A DNA stretch of 64,000 nucleotides from Culex pipiens pallens (taxonomy: Eukaryota; Arthropoda; Insecta; Diptera; Culicidae): the NCBI RefSeq assembly GCF_016801865.2, contig NC_068937.1:72740854-72804853 (forward strand), read 5' to 3'. The first letter of the stretch is position 1. Each line of letters opens with the position of its first letter. Positions 42,713 to 52,200 of this stretch are shown piece by piece. Under the pieces are notes generated by a model. That model did not search any database. It was not told where the DNA came from and worked only from the letters and a program-made list of their open reading frames with translations. A program made the translations under genes and the position numbers.

Positions 42713-43039
42713 TGAGGGCCGGTTCCAGTTGATTCAGTCCACTAGGAGATGGCTAACTTGTAAAATCTCAGCCAAATTAGCCTTCCGCAGGGCCAGCGGG
42801 AAGAGCAGCAAGCTTTTTTTTCACATTTTCACCAAATTTTCTGCGTTTATTGGCAAATTAACTGATTATGAATGAAAAAGTAGCAGCAGAAACAGAGCGA
42901 CTTGTTTGAAGCGTGAAAATTTCAAACACAATGAACGTCAGTTCAAGCTGTCAACCGTCCAGCAAGACGAGCACCAAAGTTCTTCGAATATATAAGGTGT
43001 GTCTGATTTGTCACAATAAATGGGTAGTAAAGTTACCTA

Positions 43040-44250
43040 CACTGAAAATACGCCACCCTTTTTTTCCAAGTGCCCAAACACTTGAATGATTCAATTAAAC
43101 CGCATCTTAGATCTAATTTGTTTGTGTTTCAATATCATTCCAATCCATTATTAAATTCAAGTGTTTTGGCGATTGACTTTTTGGTATTTTTTGACACCTT
43201 ATTTTCATTCGTGTGGCTCAAAAATTTCAAGTGTTTTGCTCATGAATTTGCCCCACTGTGTTGAACTATTCAAAGTGATGAGGAAAACACTTGAAATTGA
43301 TCTTGTTTTGATTTGAAATGCAGTTTCGCGATAGCTTCATGAGACTTTGCTTTGTTTCCTCATTTGAAAGTTTTGGCCGTCCGGTGTGTTCGTTTTTCGC
43401 AGACCGCGTGAGTTCGCTGCCGCCATGTTCCAGTCCAGTAAATTGCCTGCCCGGTTTGTAACCGTGAAGATGAGCATCGCCACAAGACTGCGTCCTCAGG
43501 CTCGAGCTCCGTATGGCCAGCGGAAGGGCTTGGTCTCCCGGATTCCCGGATAGAAACCAACTTTTGTGATAAAGTTCCTTTCCGGACCCATTTGGTGAGT
43601 GGGGAGAGAATTTTTGTTGTGGGGTTTTGTTTTGATTTTTGGATGTATTTTGTATGATTTACAGGAAGGATGCGAAAGAGCTGCAGATGCCGAACCAGGA
43701 AGCGGTGCCAGTGAGAAGCAAGATTCGGATGCAGGGGCCAAGCTATGCGTCATTCGGATGGTCAAGGCACAGTTTGAGTCGATGGAACCACCGCGGTTCC
43801 ACCAAAGAGAATTCCGCATCAACAAGAAGATTCTCCAGTGGCCTCCATCTCCGCCGGCACCGGTGTTTCACTCGCCGACGCTGAGGAACCTCCCAGGAAG
43901 CAGGCACGAAAAAAATTACAAAATTTTTACACACCAAGTTGTTAGAAAATAAAAGCAGCCAAAAAATTTAATTGCGCAACATCTTCTTTATTTAAAAAAA
44001 AATCGAAATCCATTTCTTTTACATGCAAACATGCATTGATTATAGAAAGAAAAGCTATTTAAAACCAATAAATATAATATAGTATTTCATGTGACGCAAC
44101 ACGTCAAACTCAAGTGTTTTGCTATTGAAATGACAGTATATTTTGGTGCCCAAAATTCAAGTGTTTTGCGATTGATATTTGAGTGCTCTGTACAGCAGGG
44201 TCAGATCATGTGTAGAACACTTCGATAAGCCGTGGGATTTTTGCTCAGTG
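43040..44250 (+). mobile_element. TA-flanked DNA element with gene-fragment cargo, copy 2
   Basis: Starts CACTGAAAATACG, ends TTTTTGCTCAGTG, inserted in GTTACCTAATATCG with TA duplicated (43038-43039, 44251-44252). Same order of parts as copy 1, about 85-90 percent alike by eye, so the cargo was present before the element spread. Confidence 0.9.
43423..43960 (+). pseudogene. Captured gene fragment, second copy
   Basis: ATG near 43423 opens a frame FQSSKLPARFVTVKMS that runs to a stop near 43550 in this copy. Donor GTGAGTGGGG near 43594 and acceptor TTTACAG near 43663 bound the same short intron as in copy 1, followed by KDAKELQMPNQEA. AATAAAAG near 43949 is the poly(A) signal. Parent gene not recognised. 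Confidence 0.55.
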
Positions 44251-44440
44251 TAATATCGAAACAATTTGGCAATGCAGAAATGTAATTACATTTGAAAAAT
44301 GCTGAAATAATTACGCAAATTTTTAACTACTCAGGAACACGAAAACAAATTACGATTTCTGTAATAACGTTTTCAAGTCAAACACAAATTCGTCATACCT
44401 TTTGATTCCTAAATTTTTGGTCGAGTATTACTGTTCTTTC

Positions 44441-44593
44441 TAAAAGGCGGAGCTTTAAATAAACGGTCTTTATTGTAACAGGTTTGAGGTAGGAATGAAA
44501 ATTATTTCTGGTGACACCTTGCCGGTGTCCTATGATCGTTGTCATGCAGTTGTTAGCGGTTGCCACCAAGCTGCTCGCGGTTGCCACCTAACA
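44441..44593 (-). repeat. 3' LTR of the copia element
   Basis: TGTTAGGTGG...CCGCCTTTTA on the minus strand, with AATAAA (plus-strand TTTATT near 44469) for RNA 3'-end formation. Confidence 0.93.
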
Positions 44594-44600
44594 CCCCCGC

Positions 44601-46706
44601 TCAATCGCGGAGTCCGAGCTTGGTCCGGAGCGCTTCGAACTGTCCGCGTGCTCGTCGGCACATGGATCGCCTTCTTGATTGGCTGAAGGTCCACGTTGTA
44701 GACCTCGCCCCGCTTGACTCCAACTCACTGTTGATGCCATTCTTCGAAAGGTTGAAGTCATTACTCCGCTTCAAAACTTCAATCGTCGACGCCAGGTTCT
44801 TCGGGACTGCCTCAGTGTTCCATGCACAAACAATCAGGACGTCCTCGGTGGAATCTGTAATGCGGCCACCAACAGTACTTCTGCTAAACTGTGTACAATG
44901 GTCAGGGAACTTACCCGGGGTTCTGCGCTCCCGTTCGCTGCGCCTCGTGGACCCTTCTGCTGGGCAGTGGTCACGTTCTGGTTGCGAAGGGAGCGCGCCG
45001 GAATGTTCCTCCTCGCCCTCGTCATCCGTCAGCTCAGCAACGACTTGCTGTCGTCCAGACGAATCCTCCACGGCCTCGTCCTGGTCTTCCGTCAGCTCTG
45101 CAACGACGTCTTGTAGCTCAGACGGACCAGCGAAGCGCTCCACGACACTCTCGCCATCTGGAACAGCAGCAACAGGCTCCTCCTCAACCGGTTCAATCAC
45201 AGCACCCGCTGTTTTCGGTTGATCTTGTCGGCGCACGTCAAACACCATGTCGCGTTTCCAGTCCGACTTCCTTATCACCCCGCACGTGCATCGCCTTAGC
45301 CAGTTCTTGATCTTGGGAAAGCTCTCCACCATCTCGTCCCTCCAGAGGTTTCTCATGTTCGCCTCCTCAAGATGGCCAAACCGACGATGCCACAACTCGT
45401 AATCGTCGTTCTTGGATGCCATCGCAGTAGCACGTGTGCCACCAGTTCCGTCGTTCCGATAAACATCCAGCGCGTACAATTGGCCAGATCGCCGACCGTG
45501 GCACACCACGCGTCCACCTTTTTCGATGGAAACGACGCCTCCGGCGATCTTCAGCTCCATGCCGATGTCCTCGAGCCGCCGCACCGAGAACAGATTGCAC
45601 TGCAACTCCGGCACGTACAGCACGTCGTTGACTACTGCATGTAGCCACTTCCCGTTCAGTAGCATCTTCACCCGCACGGTGCCGGCCGACTCTGCAACCA
45701 GCGATTGGCCAGATTTGGCCACAGCAATCCGCACTTTCCGATCCAATGGTCGCAACTCCGCAAAGAGCGACTTGTTTCGCACCATGTGAGCCGTTGCTCC
45801 GGAATCCAGGTACCACTCAATTCGTCCGTTCATCGCAGCAGGCGACGTCGAAAAAACACCAGCGTTGTCCGTAGCAACACCAAACGCGATCTCGTTTTCG
45901 GTCGTCACGTTGGCTCCGCTTCTCGGGTTTCGCGCAAACCTGCCGGACTTGAATTCTGGCTCCCTTTCGTCCGATCGTCCATCGGGGCAGTCTGCTCGCT
46001 TGTGACCGGGCCGGCCGCAGCCGAAACACCTGATCTCCCGTCTCTTGCCGACAAACACAGACTCACCCAATCCTCCATCTTCTGGATCCTGCGGGGCAGC
46101 TTGCGCGTTCCGCTTGACCTGCTCGTCCAGGACCCTTTTCTTGACGTACTCGAGCGTCAAGTCCTTTGGCTCGATCGTCTCGACCGCCGTGATCAGCGCG
46201 TCGAACGATCTCGGCAGGGCCAACAGCAGCTGGCAAACGATATCCTCCTTCTCCAGCTTGACCCCGGCCGTCTTCAACTCGCGTAGCAGCTTCTCAAACT
46301 GGAGCAGGAAAGCCGGAACATCGCCGCCCTCCACCAGCCGTAACTCCTGGAACTGCTTCTTCAAGAAGAGCTTTCCAGCGATTCCGACGCGTTCGAACAC
46401 GTCGCGCAGCGCGTCCCAGGTCTCCTTGGCCGACCGCGCGTCCTTCACGTGGTCGAGCTGGTCCTCGGCAATCCGGTTGACCAACAGATTCCGGCAGCTC
46501 CGATCTTCGGCCACCCGTTCCGCCCGCAACGCTCGCTTCCTCTGCTTATCGTTCGCCGAGTCCGATTCCAACTCCGCCAGTCCCGCCAGGTCCAAGGGCG
46601 CCTGAACACAATGCAGCAGGCCCTTGTCCTCAAGCAGGACCTCCATCCGGAATTTCCAATTTCCGTAGTTCGTCCCGTTTAGCAGCCAAATTTTCTCGTC
46701 AGCCAT
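44601..46706 (-). CDS. Copia gag-protease fusion with truncated pol, intact 701 residues
   Basis: Residues 1-200: the gag domain of the copia group (starting WLLNGTNYGNWKFRMEVLL). A zinc knuckle CFGCGRPGHKRADC at 227-240. Aspartic protease motif WYLDSGATAHM with DSGA at 301-304. Pre-integrase domain around 436-475 (YELWHRRFGHLEEANM). At about residue 478 the frame jumps to the acidic linker that normally separates integrase and reverse transcriptase (RRSERERRTPGKFPDH near 605), then ends LRTKLGLRD. Integrase catalytic core, reverse transcriptase and RNase H are missing, yet the reading frame is kept open. Could still make virus-like-particle protein and protease. Confidence 0.92.
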   Translation of the reverse strand: MADEKIWLLNGTNYGNWKFRMEVLLEDKGLLHCVQAPLDLAGLAELESDSANDKQRKRALRAERVAEDRSCRNLLVNRIAEDQLDHVKDARSAKETWDALRDVFERVGIAGKLFLKKQFQELRLVEGGDVPAFLLQFEKLLRELKTAGVKLEKEDIVCQLLLALPRSFDALITAVETIEPKDLTLEYVKKRVLDEQVKRNAQAAPQDPEDGGLGESVFVGKRREIRCFGCGRPGHKRADCPDGRSDEREPEFKSGRFARNPRSGANVTTENEIAFGVATDNAGVFSTSPAAMNGRIEWYLDSGATAHMVRNKSLFAELRPLDRKVRIAVAKSGQSLVAESAGTVRVKMLLNGKWLHAVVNDVLYVPELQCNLFSVRRLEDIGMELKIAGGVVSIEKGGRVVCHGRRSGQLYALDVYRNDGTGGTRATAMASKNDDYELWHRRFGHLEEANMRNLWRDEMVESFPKIKNWLRRCTCGVIRKSDWKRDMVFDVRRQDQPKTAGAVIEPVEEEPVAAVPDGESVVERFAGPSELQDVVAELTEDQDEAVEDSSGRQQVVAELTDDEGEEEHSGALPSQPERDHCPAEGSTRRSERERRTPGKFPDHCTQFSRSTVGGRITDSTEDVLIVCAWNTEAVPKNLASTIEVLKRSNDFNLSKNGINSELESSGARSTTWTFSQSRRRSMCRRARGQFEALRTKLGLRD

Positions 46707-46750
46707 CTTCGGAATTTCTTGAGAAAAACTTCTTCAGTGCAAAACGTGAC

Positions 46751-46764
46751 CTGGGCCCATAACC
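46751..46764 (-). promoter_or_regulatory. Primer-binding site of the copia element
   Basis: Minus strand GGTTATGGGCCCAG directly after the 5' LTR. It is complementary to the anticodon arm of initiator tRNA-Met (CTGGGCCCATAACC), the half-tRNA primer used by copia. Confidence 0.8.
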
Positions 46765-46917
46765 TAAAAGGCGGAGCTTTAAATAAACGGTCTTTATTGT
46801 AACAGGTTTGAGGTAGGAATGAAAATTATTTCTGGTGACACCTTGCCGGTGTCCTATGATCGTTGTCATGCAGTTGTTAGCGGTTGCCACCAAGCTGCTC
46901 GCGGTTGCCACCTAACA
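46765..46917 (-). repeat. 5' LTR of the copia element
   Basis: No difference from the 3' LTR is visible over 153 bp. Confidence 0.93.
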
Positions 46918-47239
46918 CTTTCACCATTGTATTAGATGGATAAGTATTGTAATATGATGCCTAAAGTATATTGTAATGATTTTTAATAAAATGTGACAAC
47001 TTTCAAAATTACCAAAAGATATCTGTGGTAAGCGAGGGGCGCGACAAAGGTAAAAAATTAAATAAATTAATTAATTAACTGCCGAAATTAACAAATTAAC
47101 GAAAAATTAATGATTGTTTACGATCAAAACATTGTCACCTCTTTTAACACCACATTGATTTGACAGTTCGACATTGATTGTTGTTGTTGTTTTTGGAGTA
47201 ATTTTTTTTGTCGTCGAATAGTCGGTCTACGATTATGGC

Positions 47240-48110
47240 GGAGATCACTCCGGTGGACATTCCGGCGGCGGAGATTACTTCGATAGTTGAAGCGGCGGCG
47301 GTAGCCGGTTCATCGATCGCAAGAATAAACAAGGTGGTGGCTACAACAATCACGACGGCAATGGCGGTGGTGGACACCCAGATCAGCATCTGCAACTGAA
47401 GCAGGAGCTATCTTCCCAGGTGAGCGTTTGGTTGCAGCAGGTGATTGTGTCACCAACTTCTGACTAACCAACTGAAACGTAGCACAATCCGGCAGGTTAA
47501 CCCCCTTTTTTGTGTATACAATTGAAACTCGTTTCAGGATCAATTGCCATCCCAGAAGTTTCCGGGAAATGGTGGTGGCACCCTTGCCGTCGGCGAACTG
47601 TTTAACGATGATGTTCCGCAGCAGCAGCACCATCAGTAACTGGATCAATGACCCTCGGGAGATTTTCGTGATAACCGTCAGTCGGAGAACGACCGTTGGC
47701 AGGAGCCTCCGGCCAACGGGGGTGAAGGTGATGGGTGACTGTTCCTACACGGTTAAACCGATATAAATTTTATCAAGTACGAAGATATTCCCGTGGAGGC
47801 GATGGGCGAGAACGTTCCGCCCCATATCAGCACTTTCGATGACCGAAAAAATCGAAAATAATATCAAGCTGGCGAACTACGACCTGTCGACTACGGTCCA
47901 GAAGAACGCCATTCCGATTGTCATGAACGGATGCGACTAGATGGCATGCGGCCGGACAGTTCCGGAAATACGGTCGCGTTCCTTATTCCGATCCCAAATA
48001 AAATGTACAAGCATGGCGTGACTCCGCTGTCCCAGAATCGTCCCTTCAACAGATCGACTGTCGATAGCCGGCATACTAGTGCTAATAATAAAATTGTGAA
48101 ATCGTGCTTT
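47240..48110 (+). pseudogene. DEAD-box helicase (DDX3/Belle type) fragment
   Basis: A Gly-rich N-terminal stretch (GGGYNNHDGNGGGGH), an intron with donor GTGAGCG (about 47420) and an acceptor TTTCAG near 47537, a segment with DRWQEPPANGG, then KYEDIPVEAMGENVPPHIST, KLANYDLSTTVQKNAIPIVM and NGCD-stop-MAC, where the Walker A motif AQTGSGKT should follow but is corrupted. FLIPIPNKMYKHGVTP continues in another frame. This matches the Q motif and motif I region of Belle/DDX3, an RNA helicase in translation. Stops and shifts rule out function. Confidence 0.85.
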
Positions 48111-48589
48111 GAAATATAAACTAAAGTCTAAATTACTTGTATTTGTTAAATAATTACAAATTGAAAATTAAATTCAATTTTCAACAGCAGAAATCGTTGT
48201 TTGTAGTAAGCTGTGAATCCCCAGCAGCCATCGTTGTCCCGCTGTCCCATCGTACTCCCGGAGCGATTCAGCTTGCTATGATGGTGCTGCATTTGCTGCT
48301 GGTTCTGTTGGCAATTTGCGGTTTTTGCTGCTGCTGATTACGATGCTGACCCTGCTGCCGTTAATGATAACGTGGATGATTTTGCTGATCCTCCTGTACC
48401 GTTGGTTAGAATTCCAGTAGCTCTCCCATTCCTAGATGTAGAAATGGCGGAAACTTTTGGGAACTTCCGGCGGCGGGGCATCGGTCTGTTTGTTCGTATT
48501 CAGCTCGAACCATCTAAAACAAACATAAAATTAATCAAAAATCTCCCATCGTTCAAAAATTCCCTTCTTACTTGTCTCCCCGCCTATCC

Positions 48590-48875
48590 TCTGCTGCTGT
48601 TGCATCGTCGCCATGCGAATGATGCTGCTGCATCGCCGGACGTGGCACCGGATGCTGCGGCCTCGGCTTTTCCGGCATGCTTGGCATCATCCACACGCTC
48701 AGATCCAGCTGCAACTCGCCTCCCTCTGCTCAAACCGGACAAAATCCTCCAAGTCGTTCAAAGCGTCGTACTCCAAATCATCCGGCGTAGCGCTGATGTA
48801 TCCGTTTCCGCAATCCTCCACTGGAAGATGCGTGTCGAAGCCTTGGTAGAAGCCAAAGAATTGTGGCCGCGACAT
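48590..48875 (-). pseudogene. PAT1-like (P-body protein) N-terminal fragment
   Basis: From a Met at 48875 the minus strand reads FFGFYQGFDTHLPVEDCGNG, then DDLEYDALNDLEDF, a frame change and LDLSVWMMPSMP. The FFGFDT...EEEYDALNDETF pattern is typical of the PAT1/Patr-1 N-terminus, which activates decapping. The assignment rests on these short motifs and is moderate. The region 48190-48590 on the same strand is Gln-rich and unassigned. Confidence 0.5.
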
Positions 48876-49106
48876 CGAAAATACTCAGCGACGCATTTTC
48901 CCCCCTGAAACTAAATCAAAACACAAACACTTGACAGTTGTGCGAGCGAAAGCGACACGAGGCAAATCAATGTTTTCAAAGCAGGTGTGGAGCTGTCAAA
49001 TATCCAATAACGCGAGGAATTTAATTCCTTAATTAATTAAATGCAAAAAATAATACATTAAGGCCAATGTCACGCCCCTCGGTGGTAAGTTTAGTAATTA
49101 TCTTAA

Positions 49107-49206
49107 NNNNNNNNNNNNNNNNNNNNNNNNNNNNNNNNNNNNNNNNNNNNNNNNNNNNNNNNNNNNNNNNNNNNNNNNNNNNNNNNNNNNNNNNNNNNNN
49201 NNNNNN
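49107..49206. other. Assembly gap (100 N)
   Basis: Breaks the eighth tandem unit; on the far side a different octamer array begins. Confidence 1.
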
Positions 49207-52200
49207 TCTAAAATTCTAAAATTCTAAAATTCTAAAATTCTAAAATTCTAAAATTCTAAAATTCTAAATTCTAAAATTCTAAAATTCTAAAATTCTAAAA
49301 TTCTAAAATTCTAAAATTCTAAAATTCTAAAATTCTAAAATTCTAAAATTCTAAAATTCTAAAATTCTAAAATTCTAAAATTCTAAAATTCTAAAATTCT
49401 AAAATTCTAAAATTCTAAAATTCTAAAATTCTAAAATTCTAAAATTCTAAAATTCTAAAATTCTACATTCTAAAATTCTAAAATTCTAAAATTCTAAAAT
49501 TCTAAAATTCTAAAATTCTAAAATTCTAAAATTCTAAAATTCTACATTCTAAAATTCTAAAATTCTAAAATTCTAAAATTCTAAAATTCTAAAATTCTAA
49601 AATTCTAAAATTCTAAAATTCTAAAATTCTAAAATTCTAAAATTCTAAAATTCTAAAATTCTAAAATTCTAAAATTCTAAAATTCTAAAATTCTAAAATT
49701 CTAAAATTCTAAATTCTAAAATTCTAAAATTCTAAAATTCTAAAATTCTAAAATTCTAAAATTCTAAATTCTAAAATTCTAAAATTCTAAAATTCTAAAA
49801 TTCTAAAATTCTAAAATTCTAAAATTCTAAAATTCTAAAATTCTAAAATTCTAAAATTCTAAAATTCTAAAATTCTAAAATTCTAAAGTTCTAAAATTCT
49901 AAAATTCTAAAATTCTAAATTCTAAAATTCTAATATTCTAAAATTCTAAAATTCTAAAATTCTAAAATTCTAAAATTCTAAAATTCTAAAATTCTAAAAT
50001 TCTAAAATTCTAAAATTCTAAAATTCTAAAATTCTAAAATTCTAAAATTCTAAAATTCTAAAATTCTAAAATTCTAAAATTCTAAAATTCTAAAATTCTA
50101 AAATTCTAAATTCTAAAATTCTAAAATTCTAAAATTCTAAAATTCTAAAATTCTAAAATTCTAAAATTCTAAAATTCTAAAATTCTAAAATTCTAAATTC
50201 TAAAATTCTAAAATTCTAAAATTCTAAAATTCTAAAATTCTAAAATTCTAAAATTCTAAAATTCTAAAATTCTAAAATTCTAAAATTCTAAAATTCTAAA
50301 ATTCTAAAATTCTAAAATTCTAAATTCTAAAATTCTAAAATTCTAAAATTCTAAAATTCTAAAATTCTAAAATTCTAAAATTCTAAAATTCTAAAATTCT
50401 AAAATTCTAAATTCTAAAATTCTAAAATTCTAAAATTCTAAAATTCTAAAATTCTAAAATTCTAAAATTCTAAAATTCTAAAATTCTAAAATTCTAAAAT
50501 TCTAAAATTCTAAAATTCTAAAATTCTAAAATTCTAAAATTCTTAAATTCTAAAATTTTAAAATTCTAAAATTCTAAAATTCTAAAATTCTAAAATTCTA
50601 AAATTCTAAAATTCTAAAATTCTAAAATTCTAAAATTCTAAAATTCTAAAATTCTAAAATTCTTAAATTCTAAAATTCTAAAATTCTAAAATTCTAAAAT
50701 TCTAAAATTCTAAAATTCTAAAATTCTAAAATTCTAAAATTCTAAAATTCTTAAATTCTAAAATTCTTAAATTCTAAAATTCTAAAATTCTAAAATTCTA
50801 AAATTCAAAAATACTAAAAATTCAAAAATTTAAAAATTCTAAAATTCTAAAATTCTTAAATTCTAAAATTCTTAAATTCTAAAATTCTAAAATTCTAAAA
50901 TTCTAAAATTCTAAAATTCTAAAATTCTAAAATTCTAAAATTCTAAAATTCTAAAATTCTAAAATTCTAAAATTCTAAAATTCTAAAATTCTAAAATTCT
51001 AAAATTCTAAAATTCTAAAATTCTAAAATTCTAAAATTCTAAAATTCTAAAATTCTTAAATTCTAAAATTCTAAAATTCTAAAATTCTAAAATTCTTAAA
51101 TTCTAAAATTCTTAAATTCTTAAATTCTAAAATTCTTAAATTCTTAAATTCTTAAATTCTTAAATTCTTAAATTCTTAAATTCTTAAATTCTTAAATTCT
51201 TAAATTCTTAAATTCTTAAATTCTAAAATTCTAAAATTCTAAAATTCTTAAATTCTTAAATTCTTAAATTCTTAAATTCTAAAATTCTTAAATTCTTAAA
51301 TTCTTAAATTCTTAAATTCTTAAATTCTTAAATTCTTAAATTCTTAAATTCTTAAATTCTAAAATTCTTAAATTCTAAAATTCTTAAATTCTTAAATTCT
51401 TAAATTCTTAAATTCTAAAATTCTAAAATTCTAAAATTCTTAAATTCTTAAATTCTTAAATTCTAAAATTCTAAAATTCTAAAATTCTAAAATTCTAAAA
51501 TTCTTAAATTCTTAAATTCTAAAATTCTTAAATTCTAAAATTCTTAAATTCTTAAATTCTAAAATTCTAAAATTCTAAAATTCTAAAATTCTTAAATTCT
51601 AAAATTCTAAAATTCTTAAATTCTTAAATTCTTAAAATTCTAAAATTCTAAAATTCTAAAATTCTAAAATTCTAAAATTCTAAAATTCTAAAATTCTAAA
51701 ATTCTAAAATTCTAAAATTCTAAAATTCTAAAATTCTTAAATTCTAAAATTCTAAAATTCTTAAATTCTAAAATTCTAAAATTCTAAAATTCTAAAATTC
51801 TAAAATTCTAAAATTCTAAATTCTTAAATTCTAAAATTCTAAAATTCTAAAATTCTAAAATTCTAAAATTCTAAAACTCTAAAATTCTAAAATTCTAAAA
51901 TTCTAAATTTCTAAAATTCTAAATTCTAAAATTCTAAAATTCTAAAATTCTAAAATTCTAAAATTCTAAAATTCTAAAATTCTTAAATTCTAAAATTCTA
52001 AAATTCTAAAATTCTAAAATTCTTAAATTCTAAAATTCTAAAATTCTAAAATTCTAAAATTCTAAAATTCTAAAATTCTAAAATTCTTAAATTCTAAAAT
52101 TCTAAAATTCTAAAATTCTAAAATTCTAAAATTCTAAAATTCTAAAATTCTTAAATTCTAAAATTCTAAAATTCTAAAATTCTTAAATTCTAAAATTCTT

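Larger units (their letters stand above)
44441..46917 (-). mobile_element. Internally deleted copia-type LTR retrotransposon
   Basis: Bounded by the 5-bp duplication CTTTC (44436-44440, 46918-46922). LTRs of 153 bp at 44441-44593 and 46765-46917 appear identical, so the insertion is recent. The primer-binding site next to the 5' LTR, GGTTATGGGCCCAG on the minus strand, fits the anticodon-arm end of initiator tRNA-Met, as in Drosophila copia. A purine tract GAGCGGGGG precedes the 3' LTR. The single ORF lacks integrase core and reverse transcriptase, so it needs a helper. Confidence 0.93.
47033..49081. mobile_element. Gene-carrying element B, ends CGAGGGGCG
   Basis: Same terminal arms as element A (left CGAGGGGCGCGACAAAGG..., right ...AATGTCACGCCCCTCG), bounded by the perfect 8-bp duplication GTGGTAAG (47025-47032, 49082-49089). 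The cargo between the arms is different: a DDX3/Belle-like helicase fragment on the plus strand and a PAT1-like fragment on the minus strand. No transposase. Confidence 0.9.
41635..49096. repeat. 1.4-kb tandem unit U7, with four insertions
   Basis: Expanded to 7.5 kb by a 122-bp MITE (42276), a TA-flanked element (43040), a copia element (44441) and gene-carrying element B (47033). The pieces of the unit are in order and unaltered at the junctions. A stub of an eighth unit (49097-49106) runs into the gap. Confidence 0.92.

Noticed and set aside
26133..49106. rDNA intergenic spacer or histone cluster as the nature of the 1.4-kb array
   Set aside because: No rRNA, 5S, snRNA or histone-coding sequence was seen in any unit.
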